Shown piece after piece: positions 8,487 to 18,205 of a stretch of 64,000 nucleotides of DNA (positions are counted from its first letter, which is position 1; each line of letters opens with the position of its first letter). The notes under the pieces are model-generated. The model saw only the letters and a list, made by a program, of their open reading frames with translations, was not told the DNA's origin and ran no database searches. The stretch comes from Pseudohongiella sp. (GTDB lineage: Bacteria > Pseudomonadota > Gammaproteobacteria > Pseudomonadales > Pseudohongiellaceae), in contig JAUYSM010000027.1 in assembly GCA_030696315.1 (NCBI GenBank), positions 1 through 64,000 on the forward strand. The letters are read 5' to 3'. The position numbers and the translations under genes were made by a program.

Positions 8487-9922
8487 GGCCCGATGTGACT
8501 AACCAAACGTTGACAAACAATCAGACTGTGGCAGGCGCCCAACCTGTCCGAACCTTGCGTCCTGCAGATTTTGAAGCGCTGCCACCCTCAGCGCCGGCCG
8601 CCGGCATCGTGCGACCTTCACGTTCCTATTGGCAGGACGCCTGGGCCCGATTAAAAGCCAACCGTCGGGCCATTGTGTCGCTGTACATCATCATTTTCCT
8701 GATGCTATTCACGTTTGTAGGGCCGCTGGTCTGGCGTGTTGACCCGGCGTTACAGGATATCGACCAGATCAGTCAGGGGCCTTTGGCAAGCAGGGCCGCC
8801 GTGTTGGTTGAGCCGTTTGAGCGCTGGGACGGCGTCAGTATTGATGAGGGCTTTGGTGAGGGTAACGGCTTACGCCTGGCTGCTCAGCCCACAACACAAC
8901 AGGTTCGACTGTTCTGGGATGCCGTGCCCTCAGCGTCAGCGTACACAATTTATCGCAATCATTACGAACCCCCAAGCGAGCTGGTTTTGGGGCTACCAAT
9001 CGCTTCCATTACTCGCGATGGTCTGCACTGGTACGAGGATAGGCTTGATCTGCGCGCACGACGGTATTTCTACTCAGTGATTGCGTTGGATGACATCGGT
9101 CAACGTATTGGAACACCACAAACCATTGAGGCCGATGTGCTGAGGGTGATCACGCGTGACGAAGTAGCAGCCCGTGGACTGGTTGAAGATCCCGACGCAT
9201 TACAGATTGGTGATGCAATCAAATTATCTTTGCATCCGCTGGGCACCGATTATCTTGGCCGTGACATGCTGGCGCGCTTGATGGCCGGCGCCCGCGTTTC
9301 ACTGTTTATTGGTCTGCTGGCGCCGCTGATGTTTGTGGCGATTGGGGTGTTGTTCGGCGCAACTGCCGGGTTTATTGGCGGCAAAGTTGATCAGGTGATG
9401 ATGCGCTTTGCCGACTTTGTGGTGGCGCTGCCCTTCCTGTTGTTTATGATTCTGTTTCAGGTGGTGTTTGGCATCGGGCCGGGCGAAAGCGGCATTGTGC
9501 CCATGTTGATCGCGCTGGTGATTCTGTCGTGGCCCGCGACCTCGCGTCTGGTCAGAGGCCAGATTCTGCAGATTCGCGAAGAAGCCTACGTCAGTGCTGC
9601 CCGCCTGCTGGGGGGCTCTCATCAATACCTGATCTGGCGTCATATGATCCCTAACACACTGGGTGTCATCCTGGTGACCTTGACCTTTGCGGTACCCGCC
9701 GCCATTTTTACGGAAGCCTTCCTGTCGTTTATTGGCATGGGTGTGGCGCCGCCCACCGCGTCGTGGGGCAGCATGTGTAATGAAGGTTTGAAGACCATGC
9801 TCACTCACCCGCATGAACTGATTTTCCCGGCATTGATGATCAGCATGACGGTGTTGGCATTTAACCTGCTGGGTGACGGACTGCGCGACGCGCTGGATGC
9901 AAAAATGAGGAATTCGGTATGA
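8483..9922 (+). CDS. Peptide ABC transporter permease, OppC/DppC type, with inserted fibronectin-III-like domain
   Basis: This is the second permease of the first importer, but at 479 residues it is much longer than usual OppC/DppC proteins (about 290-310). Residues 1-60 are a Pro/Ala-rich cytoplasmic extension and 63-84 the first membrane helix. Instead of running straight to the conserved motif HPLGTDYLGRDMLARL (about 251-266), about 165 residues intervene. Within these, 138-222 look like a fibronectin type III fold: VRLFWDAVPSASAYTIYRN, then WYEDRL and YFYSVIALDDIGQRIGTP. The remaining helices and the EAA-loop (about 365-390, EEAYVSAARLLGG) are normal. The insert should face the periplasm. 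The GTG start overlaps the previous stop. Alternative start: GTG 8495. Confidence 0.88.
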   Translation: MRPDVTNQTLTNNQTVAGAQPVRTLRPADFEALPPSAPAAGIVRPSRSYWQDAWARLKANRRAIVSLYIIIFLMLFTFVGPLVWRVDPALQDIDQISQGPLASRAAVLVEPFERWDGVSIDEGFGEGNGLRLAAQPTTQQVRLFWDAVPSASAYTIYRNHYEPPSELVLGLPIASITRDGLHWYEDRLDLRARRYFYSVIALDDIGQRIGTPQTIEADVLRVITRDEVAARGLVEDPDALQIGDAIKLSLHPLGTDYLGRDMLARLMAGARVSLFIGLLAPLMFVAIGVLFGATAGFIGGKVDQVMMRFADFVVALPFLLFMILFQVVFGIGPGESGIVPMLIALVILSWPATSRLVRGQILQIREEAYVSAARLLGGSHQYLIWRHMIPNTLGVILVTLTFAVPAAIFTEAFLSFIGMGVAPPTASWGSMCNEGLKTMLTHPHELIFPALMISMTVLAFNLLGDGLRDALDAKMRNSV

Positions 9923-10956
9923 CGGCGTTGCTGGAGGTCAGTAATCTACACGTCGAGTTTGATACCTACGGCGGCATTGTCAAAGCCTTGCGCGGCGTGG
10001 ACTTCTCGGTTGAGTCCGGCCAGACGCTGGCCATCGTGGGTGAATCAGGGTCTGGCAAGTCCGTGGCGATGCAGTCCGTTACCGGATTGATTCCGATGCC
10101 ACCCGGTCGTATCACTGCCGGATCTGCAAAACTGCGTGGCAAGGAATTTCTGGGCCAGCGCAAACTTGATGGCAAAACCATTTGTGGTGACGAAATTGGC
10201 ATGATTTTTCAGGATGCCATGAGCTCCCTGAACCCGACCATGTGTATTGGCGATCAGATAGCTGAAACGTTGGAAGTTCATCGTGGGTACAGCCGTTCCA
10301 AAGCCTTCAGTCGCGCCATAGAGTTGCTGGATCTGGTGCGCATACCAGAAGCCGCACGACGTGCCAAACAGTACCCGTTTGAGTTTTCAGGAGGCATGTT
10401 GCAGCGCGTGATGATTGCCACCGCCATTGCCTGCAAACCCTCTTTATTGATTGCAGACGAACCGACCACCGCACTGGATGTCACCATTCAAGCGCAGATT
10501 CTGGATCTGCTACAGTCATTGCAGAAAGAAACCGGCATGGCGATTGTGTTGATTACCCATGACTTGTCGGTTGTGGCGCGTATGGCTGACAGGGTGGCGG
10601 TGATGTATGCCGGCCAGATTGTTGAATCAGGTTCTGTTGAAGATATTTTTTACCGCTCCGCGCATCCCTATACCCTGGGTTTGAAGCTGGCCATGCCCAG
10701 CCATTCGGGTGGCGAAGACCACCGCTTGCGTCCCATCCCGGGAAGCCCACCGGATATGTTTTCTCCGCCCGCAGGTTGTGCGTACTGTGAGCGCTGTGAT
10801 CGCGCCATGCGTGTGTGCCAGTCGGATAATCCACCCATTTTTACACTGGATGAGGGCCACTTGTCGCGCTGCTGGCAACAACATCCGCAGCTTACTGGCG
10901 CATCAGAGGGTTTGTATAAAAAGGCAGCCGCACGCGTTGACGAGGTGCAGGCATGA
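9919..10956 (+). CDS. Peptide ABC transporter ATP-binding protein, OppD/DppD type
   Basis: Cytoplasmic ATPase subunit of the first importer, 345 residues, normal for DppD/OppD. It has Walker A GESGSGKS, the Q-loop in MIFQDAMSSLNPT, the signature FSGGMLQRV (in place of LSGGQ), Walker [13 protein letters not shown] and the H-loop ITHDLS. The carboxyl tail carries the oligopeptide-transporter extension with clustered cysteines (CAYCERC, MRVC, SRC), known in the family as a likely metal or iron-sulfur site. It overlaps the permease gene upstream by 4 nt (ATGA) and the next ATPase gene by 4 nt, so the set is tightly coupled. Confidence 0.93.
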   Translation: MTALLEVSNLHVEFDTYGGIVKALRGVDFSVESGQTLAIVGESGSGKSVAMQSVTGLIPMPPGRITAGSAKLRGKEFLGQRKLDGKTICGDEIGMIFQDAMSSLNPTMCIGDQIAETLEVHRGYSRSKAFSRAIELLDLVRIPEAARRAKQYPFEFSGGMLQRVMIATAIACKPSLLIADEPTTALDVTIQAQILDLLQSLQKETGMAIVLITHDLSVVARMADRVAVMYAGQIVESGSVEDIFYRSAHPYTLGLKLAMPSHSGGEDHRLRPIPGSPPDMFSPPAGCAYCERCDRAMRVCQSDNPPIFTLDEGHLSRCWQQHPQLTGASEGLYKKAAARVDEVQA

Positions 10957-11924
10957 GTGAATTGATCAGACTGGAAAAACTCACGCGTTATTTTGACATG
11001 GGCCGCGGTAAACGTGTTCACGCGGTCGATGGTGTCAGTTTCAGTATTGCTGAAGGCGAAACACTGGGTCTGGTTGGCGAAAGCGGTTCCGGCAAATCCA
11101 CGTTGGGCAAGACGCTGTTGGGGCTGTATGACAAAACGGCTGGCAGTGTGGTCTACAAAGGCGAAGAATTACCTGCACATTACCGGCCAAAAGATTTTCT
11201 GCGTATGGCTAATGTCATGCAGATGATTTTTCAGGATCCGTATGCCTCGTTGAATCCACGCATGACCGTTGGTGAAATCATTGCCGAAGGGTTGCGCCTG
11301 AAACCGGGCATTCAGGTGAATGAGGTGCGCGCCAAAGTGACGGCAGCACTGGAACGTGTAGGGCTGCATGCCGCGCATGCCTCGCGTTACCCGCATGAGT
11401 TTTCCGGGGGGCAACGCCAGCGTATTGGTATTGCTCGCGCCCTGATCATGGAGCCGGAGTTTGTGGTCTGTGATGAGCCGATTTCGGCACTGGATGCCTC
11501 AGTGCAGGCGCAAGTGGTGAATCTGCTTAATGATTTAAAAACATCGATGGGGCTGACCATGCTGTTTATTGCGCATGATCTGTCCATGGTGCGTTATATC
11601 AGCGACCGGATGGCGGTGATGTACCTGGGGTCAGTGATGGAGATAGGCAAGGCCGCTGATGTGTATTTTCAACCGCGACATCCTTATACACAGATTCTGA
11701 TCGCCTCTAATCCTGAACCCGATCCCGGCCGTGAAAAACAGCGTTTATCCACCCCCATACAAGGCGAGATTCCCTCCCCCGTGAATGTCCCCGCCGGTTG
11801 CCGGTTTGCCGGTCGTTGTCCCAAGGTAATGCCGGTCTGCCGCGAAAAAACACCAGAATTGTTGCCGCTGGTGAATGAAGACCGACTGGTTGCCTGTCAT
11901 CTGTATACCGACGCAGTGTCCTGA
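10953..11924 (+). CDS. Peptide ABC transporter ATP-binding protein, OppF/DppF type
   Basis: Second ATPase subunit of the first importer, 323 residues. Walker A GESGSGKST, Q-loop MIFQDPYASLNPR, signature [14 protein letters not shown], Walker B FVVCDEPISALD and H-loop IAHDLS are all intact. The VCDEP-ISALD form of Walker B is characteristic of the F subunit, as opposed to [11 protein letters not shown] in D. It ends with the Cys-containing tail GCRFAGRCPKVMPVC. It overlaps the D subunit gene by 4 nt. The next importer's permease gene starts 17 nt downstream, so read-through into the second set is possible. Confidence 0.93.
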   Translation: MSELIRLEKLTRYFDMGRGKRVHAVDGVSFSIAEGETLGLVGESGSGKSTLGKTLLGLYDKTAGSVVYKGEELPAHYRPKDFLRMANVMQMIFQDPYASLNPRMTVGEIIAEGLRLKPGIQVNEVRAKVTAALERVGLHAAHASRYPHEFSGGQRQRIGIARALIMEPEFVVCDEPISALDASVQAQVVNLLNDLKTSMGLTMLFIAHDLSMVRYISDRMAVMYLGSVMEIGKAADVYFQPRHPYTQILIASNPEPDPGREKQRLSTPIQGEIPSPVNVPAGCRFAGRCPKVMPVCREKTPELLPLVNEDRLVACHLYTDAVS

Positions 11925-11941
11925 GGACAACCGCCACAACC

Positions 11942-12967
11942 ATGCGTGACTACTTTCTCAGACGATTGTTACTGATCCCCCCGACACTGATCGGGGTCAC
12001 CATCATTGTTTTTCTGATCACTCGCCTGGTACCGGGAGGCCCACTTGAGCGCGCCATCATGGAATCGCAGCAGATGAGTGTGATGAGCGGTGGCGGTGGT
12101 GCCAGTCAGGCAGGTCAGGGCATGGCCTTGTCACAGGATCAGCTGAATCGTTTACGCGAGTATTACGGTTTTGATAAACCCATGTTCGCCAGTTACGTGG
12201 ACTGGATGGGCAAAGTACTGCAGGGCGATCTGGGCAACTCCTATCGCTACAATCAGCCGGTCACTCAGGTCATCAGTAGTCGCTTTCCGGTGTCCCTGTA
12301 TTACGGTTTGGTGACCCTGGTGCTGACGTATCTCGTTTGTATTCCCTTAGGTGTGCTAAAGGCCATCAAACACAGGACCATGGTTGATAACGTCAGCTCT
12401 ATACTGATTTTTGTGGGTTATGCCATTCCGGGGTATGCCCTGGGATCGCTGTTGCTGCTGTATTTCTCCGTGAAGCTGGAATGGTTTCCGATGGGCGGGT
12501 TCGTCAGCATGCAGTTCAATCAACTTGGCCCCTGGGATAAGGTCGTTGATCTGGTTCAGCATTCGGTGTTGCCGCTGATCTGTTATCTGGTTGGCAGTTT
12601 TGCGCTGGTGACGCTGCTGCTCAAAAATCATCTGATGGACAATCTGGCAGCGGACTATATCCGCACGGCCATCGCCAAAGGCGTGTCGTTCAGAAAAGCA
12701 GTGACCGGCCACGCCATGCGCAATTCCATGATTCCTATCGCCACCACCTTTGGTCAGAACATCACCTTGCTGGTGTCGGGTTCATTTCTGGTGGAAACCA
12801 TCTTTGATATTGACGGGTTTGGTCTGCTGGGCCTCAACGCCATTGTGGACAGGGATTACCCTGTGGTCATGGGCGTGGTGTTATTGGCCAGTTTGCTGCT
12901 GCTGATCGGTAATATCATTTCAGACATTCTGGTCGCGCTGGTTGACCCTCGCATTCGATTTAACTGA
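11942..12967 (+). CDS. Peptide ABC transporter permease, second set, DppB/YejB type
   Basis: Inner-membrane permease of the second importer, 341 residues. It begins MRDYFLRRLLLIPPTLIGVT, and the first periplasmic loop has a Gly-rich insert (MSGGGGASQAGQG) before QDQLNRLREYYGFDKP. This layout resembles YejB-type permeases more than the 310-residue OppB of the first set. The EAA-loop is at about 237-260 (DYIRTAIAKGVSFRKAV) and it ends in DILVALVDPRIRFN. It is 17 nt from the previous ATPase gene and 7 nt before the next permease. Confidence 0.92.
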   Translation: MRDYFLRRLLLIPPTLIGVTIIVFLITRLVPGGPLERAIMESQQMSVMSGGGGASQAGQGMALSQDQLNRLREYYGFDKPMFASYVDWMGKVLQGDLGNSYRYNQPVTQVISSRFPVSLYYGLVTLVLTYLVCIPLGVLKAIKHRTMVDNVSSILIFVGYAIPGYALGSLLLLYFSVKLEWFPMGGFVSMQFNQLGPWDKVVDLVQHSVLPLICYLVGSFALVTLLLKNHLMDNLAADYIRTAIAKGVSFRKAVTGHAMRNSMIPIATTFGQNITLLVSGSFLVETIFDIDGFGLLGLNAIVDRDYPVVMGVVLLASLLLLIGNIISDILVALVDPRIRFN

Positions 12968-12974
12968 GGACGAC

Positions 12975-14042
12975 ATGTTGCGACTGAACCCACAGACCAT
13001 AAAAAAGCTCAAACGCTTCCGGCAGATCAAGCGCGGCTATTACAGCTTTTTGATTTTGATGGTGATGCTGGGGCTATTTGTGGTGGGCGAGTTGCTGATC
13101 AACAATCGTGCCCTGGTGGTGAAATATGAAGGTGAATGGTATTTCCCCACCTATAGCGCGTTTCATCCGGGCACCGACTTTGGTTTGCCTTACACCTATG
13201 AAACCAACTACCGCGAGTTAAAACAGCGCTTCGCTGAAGAAAATAGCGGCAACTGGGTATTGCTGCCCCTGGTGCCTTACAGCCCCAATGAAAACCACTC
13301 CACCACGGGTATCTTCCGGCCGGAAGCGCCATCAGCGGAATATCAGCATTATCTGGGGACCGATTCCACCAGTCGCGATATCCTCGCGCGTTTGTTTTAT
13401 GGCACGCGTACCGCCTTGTTTTTTGCCATGGCGTTTACCCTGGCGACCTACGTGATTGGCATCGCCATCGGTGCTGCCATGGGGTATTTCGGCGGGCTAT
13501 TTGATTTGTTATTCCAGCGCGTTATCGAGATATGGAGCAACGTACCGTTTTTGTACATGGTCATCATCATCTTTTCGGTCATCCCGGCGACGTTTTCGAT
13601 TTTTACGCGCATATCAATTTTGTTGACAGTCATGGTGTTGTTTTCATGGACGTCCATGACCTATTACATGCGCACGGAAACCTATAAACAAAAGGTGCGC
13701 GATTATGTGGCGTCGGCGCGTCTGATCGGATCCTCTAATACCCGTATTATTTTTAAGCATATCCTGCCGAATGTGCTGGCTACTCTGGTCACGTTTATGC
13801 CATTTACGGTGATTGCTGCTGTTACCGCAATTACAGCGCTGGATTTTCTGGGTTTTGGTTTGCCACCACCCACGCCAAGTCTGGGTGAGTTGCTGAAACA
13901 GGGTACTGCCAATTTACGCACTGCACCCTGGATTGTGACATCGGCCTTTGGCACGCTGGTTGTGCTGCTGACGCTGGTGACCTTTATTGGTGAAGCCATT
14001 CGGGAATCGTTCGATCCTAAAAAGTTTACTGTGTACAAATGA
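12975..14042 (+). CDS. Peptide ABC transporter permease, second set, DppC/YejE type
   Basis: Second permease of the second importer, 355 residues. After the first helix (about 22-44) comes a periplasmic segment with FPTYSAFHPGTDFGLPYTYE and a YRELKQRF helix, as in YejE-type proteins. The motif YLGTDSTSRDILARLFYGTR follows, then five helices with the EAA-loop at about 241-262 (RDYVASARLIGSS). There is no FN3 insert here, unlike its counterpart at 8483-9922. Start chosen at ATG 12975, which has GAGGA at 12966-12970; an upstream in-frame start would overlap the previous gene and lacks that site. Confidence 0.92.
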   Translation: MLRLNPQTIKKLKRFRQIKRGYYSFLILMVMLGLFVVGELLINNRALVVKYEGEWYFPTYSAFHPGTDFGLPYTYETNYRELKQRFAEENSGNWVLLPLVPYSPNENHSTTGIFRPEAPSAEYQHYLGTDSTSRDILARLFYGTRTALFFAMAFTLATYVIGIAIGAAMGYFGGLFDLLFQRVIEIWSNVPFLYMVIIIFSVIPATFSIFTRISILLTVMVLFSWTSMTYYMRTETYKQKVRDYVASARLIGSSNTRIIFKHILPNVLATLVTFMPFTVIAAVTAITALDFLGFGLPPPTPSLGELLKQGTANLRTAPWIVTSAFGTLVVLLTLVTFIGEAIRESFDPKKFTVYK

Positions 14043-14099
14043 TGTCTCTGCTCACAAGGCAGGGTTTTTAAAGGCTGTGTTGTCTGGAGGGTAATTAAC

Positions 14100-16049
14100 A
14101 TGATCAGAACCGTGCGCAATATGCTGTCGGGTGTGGTGCTGGCGGCAACGCTGTTAGCGTGTGGCGGTGCCACCGAACAGGCTGAAGTCCGCGACAATAC
14201 GCAAGAAGTGCTGGATTATTACGCTGCGCACCCAGATCTGTTCCTGTTCAAAACCTTGGCTGATTTGCCAGCAGATCTGGTCTGGGAGCGCGGCGAAGGC
14301 CTGCCGGATCTGGGCTCGCCTGACGCCAAAAAAGGTGGCACACAGTATGGATCCATCCAGGATTTTCCACGCACCTTGCGTTATGTCGGGCCTGATTCCA
14401 ACGGCGCGTTCCGCACCTGGATTCTGGATGACGTCACATTGCCGCTGGCGTTAAAACACCCGGACACGGATTACGATTTCTATCCGGCGCTGGCAAGCGA
14501 GTGGGCACTGGATGAGGAAAACGGCATTGTGTACGCACGCCTTGATCCCGCGGCACGATGGTCGGATGGTGAAGCCATCACCGTTGATGACTTCATGTTT
14601 ATGTTTTTCTTTAATCGCTCGGAATACATTGTTGCGCCCTGGTACAACAATTATTACAACATTACCTTCAGCAATATCACCAAGTACGACGACCATACCC
14701 TGTCCGTTACCATGAACACCAAAAAGCCGGACTTTGCCTATCAGGCCTTGGATCTGCGACCAGAGCCACAGCACTTTTACAAGGAACTGGGTCCCGATTT
14801 TGTGGAGCGTTACCAGTGGCGATTTGTCCCCACAACCGGGCCCTATGTCATTCATGATGAGGATCTGATCCAGGGCCGCTCTGTGACATTGACCCGCCAG
14901 CAGGACTGGTGGGCGAAGGACAAAAAGTATTTCGCCAATCGCTACAACGTCGATCGCATCGTACTGAACGTTATTCGCGATTCCAATAATGTTTTTGAGT
15001 CCTTCAAGCGCGGCGATATTGATCAGTTTGGCTTAAACCTGGCGGAACACTGGTATGAGAAATTGCCAGATTCCGACCCGGATGTTGCCAACGGTTATAT
15101 CCACAAATCAGTGTTTTATAACCAGCGTCCACGTCCCAACTATGGCTTGTGGATGAACACCTCTCGACCAATGCTCGATGATCAGAACGTGCGGCTTGGT
15201 ATTCAGTACGCCAGCAACTGGGATCTGGTGATCGACAGTTTCTTTCGTGGTGACTATTCCCGCATGCACACCGCGAATGACGGCTTTGGCAGTTTCTCGC
15301 ACCCGACCATTCGTGCGCGACCGTTTGATATCGACAAGGCATTGGAGCACTTTGCACTGGCTGGATTCACCACACGTGGGCCGGATGGCATTCTGGTGAA
15401 CGAGCAGGGGCAGCGGCTGGCATTTACAATCACCACGGGCTACACCACCTTTGCGGACATCCTGACTATTCTGCGCGAAGAAGCGGCTAAAGCCGGTCTG
15501 GAGTTCCGCATAGAAGTACTGGATCAGACTGCCGGTTGGCAAAAGGTGCAGGAAAAGCAACACGACATCGGGTTTGTTGCCTTGGGCGTCGGTACTGAAA
15601 TGTACGCACGTTTCTGGGACTACTATCATTCAGACAATGCCTATGATGATGCCTTCTTGGAGGACGGCAGCGTGAACCCTGACCGCAAGATCAAAGTGCA
15701 GACAAACAACATGGAAGCGTTGGCCAGCTATGAGCTGGACCAGATGATTGATCAGTTTGTGGCCTCAAACGATGTGGATGAAATGCGTGATTTGTCGCAT
15801 CGCATGCAGGAGTTTGTGTACGAGTACGCTTCGTTTGTCCCCGGTTTTGTGCAAGATTTTTACAGGGTCGGGCATTGGCGCTGGGTCAAGTACCCTGAGT
15901 TTTTTAACCATAAATCACCGTCATTGGCGACCGAACTGCATGTGCATTGGATAGACGAGCAGTTAAAACAGGAAACGCTGGCGGCGCGTCGTGCTGGTCA
16001 GGCGTTCGAGCCTCAAATCCGTGTGTATGATCAGTACCGGATGCAATAA
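14100..16049 (+). CDS. Peptide-binding lipoprotein of the second ABC importer (YejA/OppA type)
   Basis: Solute-binding protein of the SBP_bac_5 family, 649 residues, closer in size to YejA (about 600) than DppA (about 535). A lipoprotein signal ends at LLAC with Cys21 as the lipidated residue. The motif AARWSDGEAITVDDFMFMFF is at about 151-170. The preceding stretch YGSIQDFPRTLRYVGPDSNG and the late HVHWIDEQLKQ fit YejA-like proteins, which bind peptides and peptide-like molecules such as microcin C in E. coli. GGAGG precedes the ATG at good spacing. It lies 57 nt after its permeases and 9 nt before its ATPases. Unlike the first set's binding protein, it has a normal lipobox. Confidence 0.9.
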   Translation: MIRTVRNMLSGVVLAATLLACGGATEQAEVRDNTQEVLDYYAAHPDLFLFKTLADLPADLVWERGEGLPDLGSPDAKKGGTQYGSIQDFPRTLRYVGPDSNGAFRTWILDDVTLPLALKHPDTDYDFYPALASEWALDEENGIVYARLDPAARWSDGEAITVDDFMFMFFFNRSEYIVAPWYNNYYNITFSNITKYDDHTLSVTMNTKKPDFAYQALDLRPEPQHFYKELGPDFVERYQWRFVPTTGPYVIHDEDLIQGRSVTLTRQQDWWAKDKKYFANRYNVDRIVLNVIRDSNNVFESFKRGDIDQFGLNLAEHWYEKLPDSDPDVANGYIHKSVFYNQRPRPNYGLWMNTSRPMLDDQNVRLGIQYASNWDLVIDSFFRGDYSRMHTANDGFGSFSHPTIRARPFDIDKALEHFALAGFTTRGPDGILVNEQGQRLAFTITTGYTTFADILTILREEAAKAGLEFRIEVLDQTAGWQKVQEKQHDIGFVALGVGTEMYARFWDYYHSDNAYDDAFLEDGSVNPDRKIKVQTNNMEALASYELDQMIDQFVASNDVDEMRDLSHRMQEFVYEYASFVPGFVQDFYRVGHWRWVKYPEFFNHKSPSLATELHVHWIDEQLKQETLAARRAGQAFEPQIRVYDQYRMQ

Positions 16050-16058
16050 GGCTGCCTG

Positions 16059-17069
16059 ATGAGTGACCCGATTTTACAAATCAAGAACCTGATTACAGAG
16101 TTCGAAACCGACGAGGGCCGCGTTCGCGCGGTCGACGATGTTACGTTTTCGGTCAATGCTGGCGAAACGCTCGGCATTGTGGGTGAGTCCGGTTGCGGTA
16201 AAAGTGTGACAGCGCAGTCCATTATGCGTTTGTTGCCTCAACCCATGGGGCAGATTGTCGGCGGACAGATTTTGTTTCAAGGTCAGGATCTGGTGTCAAT
16301 GACACTGGAACAGATGCACAAAATCCGCGGTGCAAAAATTGGCATGGTGTTTCAGGAGCCAATGACCGCCCTGAACCCAGTGCACACCATCGGGCGCCAG
16401 TTGGCCGAGGTGATGCTGTTGCACAAAAAAATCACCAAACAGGAAGCCTTGCGTTTATCAGTGGAAATGCTCGACAAAGTGGGCATTCCCTCCCCGGATA
16501 TTCGTATGGGTGAGTATCCGCACCAGTTGTCTGGCGGCATGCGTCAACGTGTGGTGATTGCCATGGCATTGGCCTGTCAGCCGCAGCTGTTGATTGCTGA
16601 CGAACCCACTACTGCGTTGGACGTCACCATTCAAGCGCAGATACTTGAGTTGATTGCGCAACTGCAACGCGACATGGGCATGGCAGTGATTCTGATCACC
16701 CACGATCTGGGCGTGATAGCGGAAACATCCCAGGATGTGGTGGTGATGTACGCTGGTAAAGTGGCAGAAAAAGGCACGGTAACAGATGTGTTCGATAAAC
16801 CATCCCACCCCTATACACGAGGCTTGCTGGCCTCGATTCCCAGGCTCGATACCCCGCCAAAAGCCAGGCTGGCGATTATTCCAGGCATGGTGCCAGGACT
16901 GTTGGATTTGCCTGAAGGATGCCGGTTCGAAAATCGTTGTGCCTTCCGAACTGATCAGTGTGTGTTGGCGCAACCACCGATTGAAAATATCAGTGCCACC
17001 CACCAATTGGCCTGCGTGCGGTGGCGAGATTTACCGCCGGTTGACCGACAGGGGTACACAACAGCATGA
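16059..17069 (+). CDS. Peptide ABC transporter ATP-binding protein, second set, DppD type
   Basis: ATPase subunit D of the second importer, 336 residues. Walker [10 protein letters not shown]-loop [11 protein letters not shown], signature [14 protein letters not shown], Walker [13 protein letters not shown] and H-loop ITHDLG are intact. The tail ends in the cysteine cluster [15 protein letters not shown] with a further Cys in LACVRW. In enteric YejABEF the two ATPases are fused as YejF; here they are two genes, this one and the next, overlapping by 4 nt. Confidence 0.93.
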   Translation: MSDPILQIKNLITEFETDEGRVRAVDDVTFSVNAGETLGIVGESGCGKSVTAQSIMRLLPQPMGQIVGGQILFQGQDLVSMTLEQMHKIRGAKIGMVFQEPMTALNPVHTIGRQLAEVMLLHKKITKQEALRLSVEMLDKVGIPSPDIRMGEYPHQLSGGMRQRVVIAMALACQPQLLIADEPTTALDVTIQAQILELIAQLQRDMGMAVILITHDLGVIAETSQDVVVMYAGKVAEKGTVTDVFDKPSHPYTRGLLASIPRLDTPPKARLAIIPGMVPGLLDLPEGCRFENRCAFRTDQCVLAQPPIENISATHQLACVRWRDLPPVDRQGYTTA

Positions 17070-18049
17070 GCAGCGATACCCAAGCCATACTGCAAGTACG
17101 TGACCTCAAAATGCATTTTCCGGTGCGTGAAGGTTTGTTACTGCGCGCCGCCAAATTTAATAAGGCCGTGGATGGCGTCAGTTTTAGCATAGCGCCGGGT
17201 GAAACCCTGGGGCTGGTGGGTGAATCAGGCTGCGGTAAGTCGACCCTGGGTCGCTGTATCACGCGTCTGTATCAGCCGACGGAAGGACAAATTATATTTC
17301 AGGGGCAGGACATTACGCGCTTGCCGGCGCGCACTTTAAAACCGATTCGTCGCGATATCCAGATGATTTTCCAGGATCCGATGGAGTCTTTGAATTCGCG
17401 CCACACGGTGGGCGAAATATTGGAAGAACCCTTGATTGTGCAGTCCATGGGTGATGGCGCGTCCCGCCGCAAACGCGTTGCGGATCTGCTTGATCTGGTG
17501 GGGCTGCCCGCTCGTTCTGTGACGCGTTATCCCTTTGAGTTCTCTGGCGGGCAACGCCAGCGTATCGGGATTGCTCGCTCTATCGCGCTGAATCCCAAAT
17601 TGATTGTCTGTGATGAGCCGGTATCGGCGCTCGATGTATCGATTCAGAGTCAGATTCTGAATCTGTTGATTGACCTGCAGCAGGAGCTCAAGCTGTCCTA
17701 CCTGTTTATTGCGCACGACCTTGCTGTGGTCAAACATATTTCTGATCGTATTGCGATTATGTATCTGGGCAAGATTGTGGAAACCGGGCCGGGTGAAAGT
17801 ATTTATCAAAATCCGCAGCACCCCTATACCAAGTCATTGATCTCAGCGATTCCTGTGCCTGACCCGCACCACAAGACCCAGCGCATCGTGTTGCATGGTG
17901 ATGTGCCATCGCCGATCAATCCTCCGTCGGGTTGCAGTTTTCATACTCGCTGTCCGCAGGCCACCGAGCTTTGCAGTCAACAAATGCCCGTGCTTGAGCA
18001 TCATGCGTCCTGTCATAAGCATGTCATTGCCGCTTGCCACCATATTTGA
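17066..18049 (+). CDS. Peptide ABC transporter ATP-binding protein, second set, DppF type
   Basis: ATPase subunit F of the second importer, 327 residues. Walker [11 protein letters not shown]-loop [14 protein letters not shown], signature [14 protein letters not shown], Walker [13 protein letters not shown] and H-loop IAHDLA are present. The carboxyl tail has [15 protein letters not shown]. It is the last gene of the ten-gene transporter block; 156 bp follow before the DUF3450 gene, with a small GCCCGT/ACGGGC hairpin at 18080-18094 but no T-run. Confidence 0.93.
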   Translation: MSSDTQAILQVRDLKMHFPVREGLLLRAAKFNKAVDGVSFSIAPGETLGLVGESGCGKSTLGRCITRLYQPTEGQIIFQGQDITRLPARTLKPIRRDIQMIFQDPMESLNSRHTVGEILEEPLIVQSMGDGASRRKRVADLLDLVGLPARSVTRYPFEFSGGQRQRIGIARSIALNPKLIVCDEPVSALDVSIQSQILNLLIDLQQELKLSYLFIAHDLAVVKHISDRIAIMYLGKIVETGPGESIYQNPQHPYTKSLISAIPVPDPHHKTQRIVLHGDVPSPINPPSGCSFHTRCPQATELCSQQMPVLEHHASCHKHVIAACHHI

Positions 18050-18205
18050 ATTAAAAAACGCGTGCGTGCGCGCTGGAAAGCCCGTAGAACGGGCGCTCCG
18101 CGAAATACAATTCACGTGAGTAGTTTGACGCAGGAGCGGGTAGACGGGTTGTTTTCGCCACGCTATCTGTTTTAAGATGTGGCTCCCCAACGAGGAAGAA
18201 TAATT

